NCBI GenBank assembly: GCA_001599815.1
Contig: BCIA01000004.1
Span: 5,792,082 to 5,856,081, forward strand
Direction: 5' to 3'
Source: Furcasterigmium furcatum
Lineage: Eukaryota > Ascomycota > Sordariomycetes > Glomerellales > Plectosphaerellaceae
Length of the DNA stretch: 64,000 bases
The translations under genes were made by a program, and so were the position numbers. Positions 24,535 to 36,764 of the stretch are shown here, one piece after another. How positions within the stretch are numbered: position 1 is the stretch's first letter; every line of letters starts with the position of its first letter. Below the pieces are notes generated by a model, which worked only from the letters and a program-made list of their open reading frames with translations, did no database searches and had not been told where the DNA came from.

Positions 24535-25594
24535 GTTCGGCGGGATGTTGTCGAAGGAGGGAGGACAAGCGGATGTCAAGAGTCGGGAATGTGAATGTTG
24601 CGCATAGGGGGTGCAGTGCGATCGGGTGCTGGGGGAGAAGGTTTGTTGTGTCTGGCGGAGGCGAGGTTCAGGTAGATAAGTACTAACGAGGGGCAATGAG
24701 GGCGGTCTCCAAAGCGCTGCTGGGGGTGAGGAATGGAACCTCACAGACGGGATCTGCCAAGCCCCATCTGGCCAAGAAAATAGGTGCCACTGTCTCGCTG
24801 CTTTAATTATGGTACCAAGGGGGACGTGGTCTCTCCGTCCCTGGGTGTCCTGTCATTCCGAGCACAATGATTATCAGGGGATTCTAGAGACGTATCTTAT
24901 TATAGGTCAGCAGAAGGGTATGAAGCTTCCCAAGTTTATTCTTGCTAAGGCAAACCCCTCTAGATGTATTTTCTCCGTCGCAGTTGCACTGGTGTCTTGT
25001 CACTGGCAAGGCCGAGGCGGCTCCCCACAGACGGCGAAAGCACTAGTCCTTCTCCAGCAGCTGGTGAAATGGCAAGTCGATCTGAAGAGCCCTCACAGCC
25101 CCCTTTGCAGCCCAGTCAGTGGCTGGTAAAAACAAGCGGCCTCCGGCCGGCGAACGTACGTAAGCGCTGCCACCGCCAGGAGGCCCAACGCACTGGACTT
25201 CTTTCGTGGGCAAGCACATCACTCAGAATGCCATTACACAGCACAAGCCAAAAGCGGTATACTTCAGTAGTTCAACGTGTCTCATTTCTCTTGGCAAGCT
25301 ATGTTCCATGTCCTGCTTGCCCTCATCTTCTCTATTCCGAAAATCAACCTGGACGCCGATGATGCCCCCGGTTCGTTCACGATTCATCTATGTACGAGTA
25401 ACTGAGGCGGACCGACGACGGTCCAGCCCATCAGATCATGTCCAGGCACTGTACATGTCTGTACACGAAACTGTACACGAAAAGCTTTGTGCTCAGCTCC
25501 GTAGAACTGAAGAAGAGATGTGAGGGGAATCGAAGAAGGAAGAAGCACCACAGAAACCTGCAGCGATGCTGATTTGGACCTGTACGGTGTCCAG
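24535..25594. other. Intergenic: WW-gene upstream region and LPMO 3' region
   Basis: About 1.06 kb between two minus-strand genes. No supported gene. It contains the short tandem repeat at 25449-25482 near the LPMO 3' end and presumably the WW-gene promoter. Confidence 0.6.
25449..25482. repeat. Tandem 12-bp CTGTACACGAAA repeat
   Basis: Two perfect CTGTACACGAAA copies (25459-25470 and 25471-25482), preceded by a diverged partial copy CTGTACATGT. It lies about 110-150 bases after the LPMO stop codon, so probably in its 3' UTR or just beyond. Confidence 0.85.
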
Positions 25595-26869
25595 TTAGTG
25601 GGCCATCATGCGACGGGCACCGCCGCGCTTCTTGACCCAGACAAGCGTCTGCGAGAAGCCAGACTCGCAAGAGGTTCCGTCAGCCATGGCCAGTAGTGCC
25701 GACCAGGCACCAGACGCACAGCGCTGGAACTGACTGCCGCCGACGCAGTTCCACTCGCCCTCGCTGCCGCATGGGGTCCCAGGAGTCTGGGCACCAGCGA
25801 CGTCTCCACCGGGAGGAGGGTTGGCGGGCGTCTCGGGAGATCCGGTGGGCGCCGGGTTCGTTCCGTTGCCAGCGGAAGTGGTGGTGGGTGTGCCTGCGGA
25901 GGTGGTGATGGTCGACAGCGTGGAGGGCTCAGCGGGAACCTCTGCGCTGGGTTGGGGCAGGAAGATACCGCCAGGGCTGGTCGTTTTTGTCAGTGATGGC
26001 TCTGATGATGAAGAGAGTGATGAGACATACAGCGTGGGGGTCTGCTCAGGCTGCTCTGGGGCGGGAGCCGAGACGGTAGGGGCAGGGGCGTCAGCAACAG
26101 GCGTCGTAGTGGGAGAAGGGACCCCATTGTCAGGAGTGCCTTCGTTGGGAGTGCCCTCATCACCACCACCACCGCCGCCGCCGCCACCGCCACCGCAGCT
26201 GCCCAGGGGAGGCGACGTGCCAGAAGACTCGTCGACGACGTCAGGACCGGGGTTGGGGAACTCGACGTCGGTACCCTCGGACGTGGAACAGCCGTTGGCG
26301 ACGTTGGCGACGAGGATCTCGGGGCGGCTGCTGAAAGCGACGGAGTTCTGGCGCTTGGCACTGCCGCCACCGGAGGTGGAAACAACAGCACAGTTCATGT
26401 ACATCTCGCGGTTGCCGATCTGGTTGAACCAGGTCCAGGCGAAGATGGCGTCGTCGGCAGAGGGAACATCGTTGGGGATGGTGAAGTCGTAGTTGGAGGT
26501 GCCCTGGGGAGGGCAGCCACCGACGTAGCTCTTGATGACTGTGAAGGTCTGGCCACCGTCGAAGGAGAGAGAAGCCTGGCAACTGCCGCCGTTGTGGGAG
26601 GCGCCACCATTGATAGTCAGGTTGTAGGTCTGGCCGGCCGCGTAGGAGGCGACGGGTTGGGCTGCTTCGGAGCCAAGAAGGCTCAGGTAACCTTTGCAGG
26701 GGAAATCAGAGCCCGAAGCCGAGAGGGGAGAGATCATGTCGTGGTCGATATCTCCAGCAGCGAAGGGGTTAACCTTGGACTTGAGGGGAGGGGGCCAGGT
26801 CATCTCCATGTGAGCGTGGACGAGGCTGAAGAAGGCCAGCACGGTGGCGACCTGAGCGAAGGCCCTCAT
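25595..26869 (-). CDS. Secreted AA11 lytic polysaccharide monooxygenase with C-terminal X278-like module
   Basis: A single exon of 424 residues. The signal peptide (1-19, ending LVHA) leaves histidine 20 as the mature N-terminus, one arm of the copper histidine brace. The second brace histidine is H92 in GGASHNGGSC. AA11-type sequence continues through AWTWFNQIGNREMYMNC, covering about residues 20-215. A long linker follows: an 11-glycine run encoded by GCC-type repeats near 26170, then Thr/Pro/Ser-rich sequence. A C-terminal Cys module of about 65 residues (GTPCGSEGEWNCVGGSQFQRC) resembles the X278 chitin-binding module. AA11 enzymes oxidatively cleave crystalline chitin, so roles in remodelling the fungus's own wall or attacking chitinous hosts are inferred. 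A TATA box lies 227 bases upstream. Confidence 0.92.
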   Translation of the reverse strand: MRAFAQVATVLAFFSLVHAHMEMTWPPPLKSKVNPFAAGDIDHDMISPLSASGSDFPCKGYLSLLGSEAAQPVASYAAGQTYNLTINGGASHNGGSCQASLSFDGGQTFTVIKSYVGGCPPQGTSNYDFTIPNDVPSADDAIFAWTWFNQIGNREMYMNCAVVSTSGGGSAKRQNSVAFSSRPEILVANVANGCSTSEGTDVEFPNPGPDVVDESSGTSPPLGSCGGGGGGGGGGGDEGTPNEGTPDNGVPSPTTTPVADAPAPTVSAPAPEQPEQTPTLYVSSLSSSSEPSLTKTTSPGGIFLPQPSAEVPAEPSTLSTITTSAGTPTTTSAGNGTNPAPTGSPETPANPPPGGDVAGAQTPGTPCGSEGEWNCVGGSQFQRCASGAWSALLAMADGTSCESGFSQTLVWVKKRGGARRMMAH

Positions 26870-29800
26870 GATGTCGGTGAGGTTGTGATAGAGTGAACGT
26901 GGAGCGAAGTGTGCAGAGTCGTTGTAGGTGTGTGTGAGGTTGGCTGGCCGGTTCTTTTCGTTGTGAGAGTTGCGAAGTTGGCTCTCAAGATAAAGCAGGT
27001 GTTATCTCCTGGCAGTGAATGGGAATGAATGGGGGTGAATGGGTGGTGTGAATGCAAGTGAAACGGGGAGAAGAGAGTCTGCCGGTCTCGTGGTGATTTA
27101 TAGGGAGTCTTGGTCTCGAGCCTGCTCGTGGAACGTGATGACTGTGAAGGAATGACAAAGGACACAATTGTATTGTCCTGGGTTGCCAGAAGAGCGCCGT
27201 ATCGAACAACCTGGAAGTCAGCTGGCCTCGCAGCTGCTAATGATGTCGGGGCAGAATCAGCGAGGTCGGGCGTGGTGCAAGGGTGCTGATTCTGAAAAAT
27301 CCGTGGTTTGTTCAAGAAGAGCGATTCTGGAATGAGAAGGGCAGCAGGTAGCTGGAGTGGGCTGGAAGAAGGAGTGAACCAGGCACTTTGAGCTGAGAAA
27401 TGAATGGAATGTGAATGTAAGAGTGGAGAAGAAGAGGAAACAACCACTACCACCAGATGGAAAGCCGGTGAATGAAACGGAACGACGACGATGGGGAAGA
27501 AGGTAGGAGCAGGAAGACCAGATTCCGGGGTGAGGTCGGGGGCTCCTTTATGAAATCCAGCCCGGAGGCGCCTTCCCACCCGTTGGAGGTCGTCAACGGG
27601 GCGGCACCCAGCGGGGCCAACCAACCTGGGAGACGTCCATGTATGGATGTGAAGCCGTGCCCGCACGGTACCTGGGTAGGTGCCAGGGAGGCCCCTATTT
27701 CCCTTTGCTTCCATCCCGTCCCGTCCTTTTCGTCCGGATTCTTCAGGGCGGGATCTTGGCCTGGGCCTGTCGTCTGAGCTACGCTGGCATCTGGCCCTTC
27801 ATCATCTGCTGTGGAAAGCCCCTTTCGGGAAAGCGCATTGTTCACGGACTTCCACGTACAGTCCACGCAATCATCAGTGTTCCGGGCGGCGCCAAAGGGC
27901 CCATGCAACAACCTCCAGTCCCGAGCCCCTTTTCTGGCCCTCCTCCTGCTGCTTTGTCGCTGTCGCTCGAGTCGCCCAACAAAGCACGCGGTGACAACGC
28001 TTGTCGAAGAAACGCAAGCGCCGCCAGCATCAGGATGGCTCAGAAAAGGAAGGCGTGTGGATGGCCCCTTGTTACAGACTGAATAGAATGGATGCCTTCC
28101 ACATGTCGGCTCAGAAGCGCCATCACGTCTCCAGGCCCGTCGACGAATGGCATTATGCTGCCTCCCGCTTCGATCCCCGATCTGACGCAGGTGGGGCAAG
28201 CGGCTGCCGAAAGGACCCTGGATCCAGGAACCGGTACATGTCTTCCCACGCAATTTAATAGCGTCACAAAGTACCCATCTCACATCCAATTGGCGATCCT
28301 GTCCGCGTGGATATGCTGGCTAAAGGCCCCGGGCCAATCGGCATGGGCGCGTACCTGGCCGCCTGAAACGGGCCCTCGACCCATTGGCTCAGCTGCACTC
28401 CTGGTGGAGCAACCAGGGCGGCTCTTCACCAAGGACTCGACCCCTTGTCTCCTCTTTGAAACTGCCACCCAAACACCTCGTCGAAGATCTGGAGATCTTT
28501 GTCTTCTTGCTGAGCCAGTCACCCGATGACCACCTGGAGACTGGAATGTTTGACCCGAACATTATGGCCCTGTCGGCCGTACACTACAGGACATACCACA
28601 TACCTAGCTGGGTAGTGGTGACGACCCTCTCGCACATCACAGCCACTCTCCAGCATGTCTGTCCAGTCCCTAGGTACTGTATGTCCGTAGTCAGTCAGCG
28701 CGCTTCGCCACCGGAGAGAAGTCGATATTGCCCGGGAATCCCAGCATGTGCAAGCGCGCTTCCGTCATGGTCCGCTCCAGCCCTTTCCAAGTAATGCGAT
28801 CCACGTCAACTAAGGGGGCCGAGAGCAAGAGTCGACCCTGGGCTGCCTCACGGACAGGAGAAGGCCGTCCAGCATTGACAGCTCGTACCCACCAGCATCA
28901 GACAGAGAGGCAGACTGCTCAGCCCCAGAAATCCAGTAGTTAGGCCTCGGAGCTTGCTGCTCCCTCCAAGCAAGCCGTTGTTTGGGAGCTGCCACCCAAC
29001 CACCTCCTCTTCCTTCGTTTGCTTCAGTTGCCACGGCATGGCACGTCCCATGATCTGCCCCTCTTCGTCCAATCCTGCCCTTGATCTCCAAGGTTCGTCG
29101 TCCCATGCATCGCCATCTCATGCATCGTAGCCCTTGACCACAGCGGTCAAGGAATGCGCTCCTACCAGCATCATCCGATGTTGCAGGGTTCTTGAGAGCG
29201 GAGGTAGCCTCGTCAGCCGAGGGTGTTATTCCCCTCACATTCTCCCATTTCCCGTCCCCGCTTGTCTGCCATCGAACAGACACGAGGCCAGAAGACGACC
29301 TCCGGCTCACTGGGTCTTAGAGTGCTGCAGACAGGGTACACAGAAGAAATGGACGATTAGGGCCAGGGATCTCAATTTTCCGGCCGATCAGCCCGGCCGT
29401 CCATGACACCAAAGAGACTTGACAATCGCTAACGATATGGAGCTGTCCGGCTAATAGGGCCTCGCCGCTTCCTAATCCATTTAACGGCCATCATGTCCAT
29501 ATCATCCGAGCTCACAGGTGTGCCGGCCCGTCCTCGACCTGATCCATTGACGGTAGAAGGGCTATTCAACTACCGGCTACCCGCAAAATCTGCAACAAAC
29601 GATGCCAGTCCTGATGCTAGTCTTCTCTCGAGTACCAAGATAGCCTCCGGGCTGATATCCATGCATCCCCGTCTTTCGGACCCAGCTGTTGAGGCCAGAA
29701 GGCATTGGCAGCAGACTGATAATCGTCTGTTGTAACCATGTGACGGACGAGACCGCTGTTGCGAGCTTGGAGGGCAGGTGATGGCCCGGATTATGAGAAA

Positions 29801-29975
29801 TTTGAAAGCCTCCGAATCAGCTTGCATGGCTCGACGTGGCACAAGCAGTACTGAGGCCCGCTCGCATGAGGGTACACGGCAGAGCTCATGCTGGAGACAT
29901 GCGCGCTTTACGTGAGACGCGGCCTGCACATATCCTTCCAGGCCATCTGTGACCAATCTTCAGGGGTACCAAAGG
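26870..29975. other. 3.1-kb intergenic stretch upstream of the LPMO gene
   Basis: It holds the LPMO leader and TATA box (27096-27102) and GAATGG-rich repeats near 27020-27055. The rest has no supported gene. Open frames of up to 282 codons exist at 26866-27714 and 27447-28289 (minus), but the first spans the TATA box and leader and neither resembles a known protein. The far end should hold the PBP1 3' UTR. Confidence 0.55.
27096..27102 (-). promoter_or_regulatory. TATA box of the AA11 LPMO gene
   Basis: TATAAAT on the minus strand in context CCTATAAATC, 227 bases before the start codon. This spacing suits a leader of roughly 190 bases. TATA boxes are typical of strongly regulated secreted-enzyme genes. 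Confidence 0.6.
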
Positions 29976-32974
29976 TCACTTGGTCTCCACTTGGGAGTCG
30001 GAGGGACGACTTTGACCGTTTGCAGCGCCAGAGACGCTTTGCTGGGGACCCTGATGCTGGGGTTGAGCGGTCAGATTCTTGCCGTAGTTGCTGCTTCCAC
30101 TTCTATGTTGGCCGTAATGAGGCCCTTGCTGAGGGCTGGTGCCGAAGTGCGGGGGGCCAGCGTTGTAGCCTCGACCACCTACGTTATCCAACGCGTCAGT
30201 ATCTGGTCTGAGATGGAGCTGGCACACTCGGCATACCTTGCCCGCCTGGCTGCTGAGGAGGGAAAACAGGTTGCTGGTATTGCACGTTGGGACTCATCCC
30301 GTAGACAGCCTGGCCCTGCTGCGAGCCCTGGTGAGCCATCATGGCCGCCGACTGCCGACCAGGGCTGTAGCCATTCGCGCCAGGAATTGGTTGCGGAGGC
30401 GCAGCATTGGGGGGCGCAAACTGAGCCTGCCCTCCGTACATGGGCATCTGTGGATTTGTGACCATGCCTTGAGGGAAGAATCCTGGTTGTATTAGAACTG
30501 GGGCGCTCATGTGGCCCATCTGCTGCTGCATGTACTGATGGCTGTTCGAGTAGTTCCTGAACTGCCCTGCCATCTGAGGGGCATTGGGTCCCACGAAAGG
30601 CTGCATCATTTGTGGGTTGTAAGGAGCCTGGCCAGGCGAGTTCATTGTAGGCGGGTACGCCATAGGCATCTGTTGCGAGATGCGAGGGGAGGCGAACGAC
30701 TGGCTAGAGTTCGATGGCATCATGCGATGGTCGTCCATGCCGCTGTAGCTTCCAGGACCATGCTGGCCGTGCATGGGCATGGTGGGCATGTTAGGCGAGT
30801 GGCGAGGCGGAGCACCGTGTGCACCCTGCTGCATGTGCAGAGGCAACTGGTAGTGATGGGCGGTGGCCGAGTTCACGTGTGGTGGGTTGGGAGTGACTGT
30901 CGGCGTAGCGAAGGACTGCTTTTCAAGGTACTCCTTATAAGTCAAGCACATTGTGTTCTCCGACTTCTCATCGGCGTCAGTAATCTGGCGCCAGGTGGGA
31001 GGAGTATCGTAAGAAGGTCGGATGCCATCATTGTCGTCCCAGTTGCGTCCGGCAGGCGCATGGATAGATTTGATATGGGCAAGGATGAAGCATTTCTTCG
31101 CGTCGATTGCCTTTGTCTTGCGCCGAATCAGCTGGCCGCCAGCGGAAGCATTCGAGGCTGTCTCTGCGACGTTGTTCGTCACCGCGGACCGAGGGCTAGA
31201 GCTGGCACTGGGGTGGCCTCCATTGGGATTGAAGGAGGTCGCAAAAGGGTTGGGCTTGAACTCGTGGCTGTTAGGATTCAGTTTAGCGCCGGGCGTTCCA
31301 CTGAGACGTCGGCCGAAAGATGATTCCGTGTTGCTGGCGGGGCCAGTAGGCGGCATCCGCATCTCCGGAACGGTTGCGTGAGGCTGAGATGGCGGCTGGG
31401 ACATCTTCTGCTGTTCGACGTTGCGAAGACGCTGCCCGAGAGTCTGGCGGTTTTGCTGCGCCAGGTGCTGTTGATTGGGACGATCGTTTCTGAACGACGG
31501 GTTGTGGTGCTGCGCTGAGGAGACGTACGGCTGGCGAGCGTTGGGATGGCGGCTCGAAGGCCCAGCTCCCGGAGGGGTTCCATACTGCGAAGGCGCAACG
31601 GGGCGGCTGCTGGGTCTCGTTTCGGTGGAGGCCTGGGTAGAAGGCCCTGCGGCTTGGTTTTTCCCCAGCGCCTCCTTGTCTCCCTGGTCCTTGTCCTTGC
31701 TGGCGGGCTCTTTGGAACGGGCAACATCTTCGACATTTTGAAGTGCCTTGGCTTGGATCTCCTTCTGCTTGAGAGGGTCCTTGGCGATGATGGAAATGAG
31801 GTCAGTCGGAACCGGAGTTGACAGCTTGAACGAGTTTGCAAACTTCTTCAACTCCGTCAGTTTGACTTCCTTGTCGGCCCTCGCCTTGCTCGACCGGAGT
31901 TTGTCGGCAGTTTGTCTCTGCTGCGAGGCGAACGTCTTGAAAGAGTTCAGGACGTCCCGTTCTACGGTGGAGGAAGCGTTCGGTGTTCCTTCCTTGACCT
32001 GAGGCGAGATCGTACGGCTTGATGGGGCAGATGGGCGTAGCGGGGTGCTCGACCTGTCGCCGGTTTTCGTCTCTGTAGCTGCAGCGCCGCCGGCTGGGGT
32101 TTGGCCAGCCGTCGCGGCCTTGTTTGACTCTGTGTCCCTAGCTTTGGAGGTCGACGGGGGTTCAGTTCCATTGGCACCGTCCTCAGCCGAAGAGGCAACC
32201 GCCGAGGGTTTAGAGGGTGGAGCAGCATCCTTGACGTCATCGGCCTTGGACGGAGGCGTCCGCTTGCCTGGGGCTCGGACCTGTGACGAGATGATAGCAG
32301 GATCAACCGGTGCGCCGGTGACCGAGGATTGGGCCGCTGGGGCACGCTTCGCTGGGGGGGTGTACTTGTTCTCACGAGCGGACAGCGGAGGGAAGTCCTG
32401 GCGTCTGACGCCACTGTACCTGCAAAGTTGCAAACATAAAGTCAGCCTCGATACTGTTTGTTGGGAGGCAGCCGCAGACTCACTTATCCTCTTCGTTGGT
32501 ATTGTCACCGTTGCCACCGCTCCAGTCCATGATACGCTCCTCGGCAACATGCGCTGTTGCGGCTTGACTGCGTTCGATTTCCCTTGCTTTCTTATCGGCA
32601 GCGGCTATGCGTTCCTTGTACTGGGGATGGCTCTTGTCGATGGAGGTGGTGTAGATGTTCTCGTCATAGTCTGTCTTGATGCCGAACCTCTTTTCGTTCT
32701 CGGCAAATTGGTCCCAGGCCCCAGTGTTGGACGTGCTTTCCAAGCTACCATCGAAACCATCGGTAGAGTCTGGCACCCAAGGTTGAAGGGCTCGCTCAGA
32801 AAATCGGCTGTTCGAAATAGCAGCATCGGTACGGAATCCGCCCCTCGAGCCTTTCGGGTGTCAGTATGTCAGATAAGACGAAACGGTGGTGAACAACGAA
32901 CCGTTCTGGCTGCCTCGTGAGGACATATGCCCATTGTTCTTCGAATAGGGCATTTTGGTATCTCGACTGCTCAT
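29976..32974 (-). CDS. PBP1: Ataxin-2/Pbp1 homologue (LsmAD and PAM2 protein)
   Basis: Four exons: 32974-32902, 32850-32484, 32419-30237 and 30178-29976, giving 941 residues. The LsmAD domain spans about 70-135 (WDQFAENEKRFGIKTDYDEN stretch), interrupted after its end by intron 2. A PAM2 motif lies near residue 525 (KLNPNSHEFKPNPF), which should bind the MLLE domain of poly(A)-binding protein. The rest is Pro/Gln/Ser-rich and disordered. Pbp1 proteins act in mRNP and stress-granule assembly and poly(A) control. The usual N-terminal Sm-ATX domain is not visible: the protein starts MSSRDTKMPYSK and reaches FRTDAAISNS after about 30 residues. An in-frame stop lies shortly upstream, and nothing Sm-like is encoded before the next gene. 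Confidence 0.88.
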
Positions 32975-34160
32975 AGCTGATGGGTGCTGTGCGATAGGTC
33001 GGGTGTGCTTGCGTCGGATGCGTGCGATTGATCCACGTTACTGTGGTCGCCGTGATGGCCGTCTGGGAACAGTCGACTCGGAGTCCGATTAGATCTCATC
33101 AACCTAATGACCAGCAAGTCAGCATTGGGCCGCAGTCTCTTCAAAAATGCTGATCATGGAGCATAGGGAAGGGGGACGTGCCAGCTCTTGGGGCCGGGGG
33201 AAAAGTGCTGGACGAGGAAGCTGTTGCCCATCTGGCGGCATGGGCAGGGGGAGGCATCCAGCGTAGATCGATAAAAATACTCACATGGAGAGAGGCCGTC
33301 AAGCCGCAAAGAGATGCAGTTTCCGAAACGGACCAAGGCCGGCTTGGGGCTGCGTCACCGGCCTCGATGGTGTTGATGTGATTCAACGTCGGATGTTAGA
33401 GCTTGTGATGCTCCGACGTGATGATGGGCGCCAGACGAGCTCGAAGGTGAGGTGTTGTGGCTGGGAGGAGAAGAAGATCCCTCGAAAGAAAGGCTTCCGA
33501 GAGGAAGAAGAAGATGATCGGCTTTGGGGGAAGGTTGAAGACAGACTCGTGAGGGAATGGAGCATCCAGAATTGAGGCTTTGTTTTCCGTGTCCCCTACT
33601 TACTCTGCAGTACCCTGTCTGGTTGGTCGTGGCTGGGCCTGGAAGTTGGGAGACCAACCTTGAAGGGTCGGGTTGAAGCGAAAGTGGAAGGGGTGTGTGG
33701 GGTATGCACGGACACTCTGTTTAGAGTCAGCCACGGTTTAATTGCATGTCGAGGGTGTTTCACTCTATCCGCATTTCTTGCTAAGCTTCATGAACTTGAA
33801 AGACGGGACGGCTGTGGCGCCATAAGTAGAGAGTTCTTGGTCGTGCTCATTGAAAACCCCTGTACATTTGTTGAGCTTCGTTCATAACTCCCCGGGGCAA
33901 GTTTCAGGTGGCTCTTGAAAGGACTGGCATTTGGGCAGCGTAGGCGTGCGAGGAGATGTAGGCTGTGCTTTTCGGGCTTTGCTTCATCCAGCGCGATGCC
34001 CAGAGAATTCATACCTGTCCAAGTTTCGCACTGACATATCTCAAAGACACAAGCGAAGGGTGCAAGCTCAACTCTACCATGGATATTCACAAAGGACGAA
34101 TAGGGTCTTCTACTTGCGGGTGTCTGTTGGTACACGGATGCTCTGTCCACTCTAGTCTCT
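32975..34160. other. Intergenic: PBP1 upstream region and QCR2 3' region
   Basis: About 1.2 kb between two minus-strand genes. All minus-strand frames were read for a missing Pbp1 Sm domain and none was found. There are no repeats of note. It presumably contains the PBP1 leader and promoter and the QCR2 3' UTR. Confidence 0.6.
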
Positions 34161-35722
34161 CTACACCCGAAGTCCAAGCTCCTCGGCGTAAGGCAGCACA
34201 TACAGGTCGCCGACAGCGGCAACGCTGGCCTTGCCATCCAGAAGCTTCTTGGCCGCCTGTACAACCGGTAAATGTCAGATTGGAACAAGGGGAAATAAAT
34301 CTCGAGGGCTAAACGTACCGCCTTGAGCTTTTCAGCAGTGACGGACTCGACAGGCTTGATGACGCTGGCGATGTCCGTGGGCTTGCCGGACTGAATGAGA
34401 CCGGAACCAGCAAGCAGCAGGCTGGCGTTACGGGCCTCACTGGCCTCGAGAGCATCGAACTTGGCCCTGGCGATGGCCTTGGTCAGGTCCTCCTTGCTAA
34501 CGGAGCCCTCAGAGATGCTCCGGAGAGCCTTGACAGCCTCCTCGGCGGCCTTGCGAACGTAGACGGCAGGACCGGTAAGCTGGATTGTGAAGAGGCCAGC
34601 GTCGGAATAGCCGAGGTTCTGAGTGGAGACAGAGAGGCCAGGGCTCGCGCCGATGGCCTTGGAGAGGAGGCTGAAGCCGGGCGACCACTTGACGTGGGAC
34701 GAGCCGTTCAGAAGGGCGGAGAGGACGGAAATCTCGGGCGAGGAAGCATTGTAGTCAGAGCCAGGGAAAGCGATGACCAGGGAGTTGCCGGCAGTGTGTG
34801 TGGAACGCTGCTCGCCACCGTAGTACTTGGTAGCGGCAGTGTTCAGAGCCAACTTTCCAGAGGAAGCGGCAGAGCCGGCCTTGAAGAACTGCTCAGTCCA
34901 CCTGGTCACATCGGCGGAAGAAGCGCCGTCCGCAACGACCGCAATGTTGGGCTTGGCGTAGGCAGCATCGGCGTAGTCGGCAATCGAGTACTCGCTGATG
35001 TAGGGCTTGATGGGGGCAGAGGTGGTCAGGTTGAAGGGGGAGCCGAGGCCTTGATGAAACGCGACGGCGTGGGCAGCGTCGAGAGCAAGGGCAGCAGGGT
35101 TGGAAGAGGCGGCTTGTTGCTTGTAGCGGAGGGTTTCCTGGACCTCCTCATGGAACTCGTGAGCTGCCCGGGAGCACCATCAGTATCAATCGCAGTGACG
35201 ATGGAACGCATCAAGGCAGACTTACAGGTGTACTTGGTCTGGGTGACGACCTCGCCGAGGAGCTCAGTGAAATAGGGGAGGTCTTCGCGGAGGAAGCTGG
35301 CCTCGACAACAAGAGCTTCGCGAGTGTGATAGGCACTCAATTGGCCACCGAGGAGCTCAGACTCGCGAATGATGCGAAGACCGGAACGCTTCTGGGTGTT
35401 CTGCGTCGTCCTACGTCAGCTTCAAGGTCATGCCCTTGCCAACCATGTTCTCGCCAATGCTAACCTTGAAAGCGAACGTCTCGAGACCCGCGGCGAGACC
35501 GGGAAGCGACTGGTATCTTGTGCCGGCCTTAGCAACGACGGCAAGCTTGGTCGTCGCGCCATGGGAATCCCGGGCGGCCACCTTGACGCCAGAAGCCTCG
35601 GAGGTCTCGTAGGTGCCAGTGGAAGCAGCGCTGGCCAGACCACGAGTCTGGAAGGCGGAGACGGGGCGCGATTGGCGAGCGGCCAGCTGCGCAGACCGCG
35701 CAAAAGTCGTTCGGGAGATCAT
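34161..35722 (-). CDS. QCR2: Ubiquinol-cytochrome c reductase core protein 2
   Basis: Four exons: 35722-35465, 35400-35226, 35163-34319 and 34256-34161, giving 457 residues. The N-terminus (MISRTTFARSAQLAARQSRP) is Arg-rich and non-acidic, as expected of a mitochondrial presequence; the frame is open upstream but this ATG starts it. Family landmarks are RYQSLPGLAAGLETFAFKNT across the first junction, GLRIIRESELLGGQLSAYHT and SHEFHEEVQETLRYKQ across the second. The fold is a double M16-peptidase-like fold without an HxxEH zinc site, as in other core 2 proteins. It is a matrix-side structural subunit of complex III in the inner membrane. The last exon is short (32 codons including stop) and encodes the C-terminus ending EELGLRV. 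Confidence 0.95.
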
Positions 35723-36047
35723 TTCGAGAGCAGGTGCCCGGTGTTGGCGATGCCGGATCGAGAAGCCGTTGTTCGTGGTAACTTGATTCGAAGAATGTGC
35801 CTCATGGACAGTCCCGACCAATTTTCGATGGAACGATTCGGCTCAGGCCAGGCAATGACCAATAGGAAGAGAGTAATTAGGTAGGTGGTCCAGGTCACGT
35901 TACCCGGTGAGCAGACGGGAACCGTGGACGGATTAAGTTCCTCTCTCCCGAGCCCCGGTCCCCCTGGGGTTGCATAGGTGTCACATTCGTCTAACCGAGG
36001 TGCTCAGAAACATAGGTCAACAGTGCACCGCGCCCGGGCTGGCCTCA

Positions 36048-36074
36048 GAGGCCTTTGAGGCCTTTGAGGCCTTC
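36048..36074. repeat. GAGGCCTTT 9-bp tandem repeat
   Basis: Three near-perfect units (the last ends TTC) in the region between QCR2 and RPC82. No coding frame is supported here. Confidence 0.85.
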
Positions 36075-36764
36075 AGAGCCATTGAAGTACACAAAGGTGT
36101 CACATCAAGTTGGAAAAGGTGACCTCAAACTCAGGATGGAGTCCGTGATCCCCGGCCTCCAAAAGCACCCAATAAGACGGCCAATAATGGTTGACTTCGC
36201 CGCATACAATAGCTGATCTCGTCACCGACCAAAAACTCGGTCGTAGTACTTGAGTACCCATTCCCATCAGAGGTCAATCGGTCCAGTTTCCAATAAGCTT
36301 TCCACTGAAGGTGGGGAAGCTTGAAAAAGTAGGGTGCACTGTACTCAGGCCCCGGCCGTGTTTGGGTGGCCGCCCGCCGTACCACTAACTAATTACTAGG
36401 GACATATGTAGGTAAGGTACCTTACAGTGCCGCACTCCGAGCGAGAGGCACTCGGCACGTGCTTGTACCCGCTAGTACACTGTGCTGGGCTTCCCGGCTC
36501 ACAGCAAGCCTGTCCGAGTTTCGACGGCAAGAAAAAAAAGTCACCAGCCACAGTGCTTCAAGTTCAAAGGCGCCTGCTGAATTTGGAGTCATTCAACAAA
36601 ACAGAGTCATCCCGCTCTCCGACGGAATACATATTCTGCTCCATCGCCAACGAGCACTTTTTGACGCCAATGCTTTCAAGGTAGTCCTTCTGGCAGCTCT
36701 AGAGATAGTGAGAGCATCTCTAGAGGCGATCGCACCAGACCCCGCCATATCATCAGTGATTGCG

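Noticed and set aside
25821..26492. 223-codon plus-strand frame opposite the LPMO
   Set aside because: Antisense shadow over the low-complexity linker with no independent support.
26866..27714. 282-codon minus-strand frame whose stop overlaps the LPMO ATG (ATGA)
   Set aside because: It runs through the LPMO leader and TATA box and is a His/Ser/Pro/Thr-rich reading of CA-rich UTR. The overlap is probably chance.
27447..28289. 280-codon minus-strand frame upstream of the LPMO
   Set aside because: No recognisable sequence, irregular composition and competing plus-strand frames; no intron signals link it to other coding sequence.
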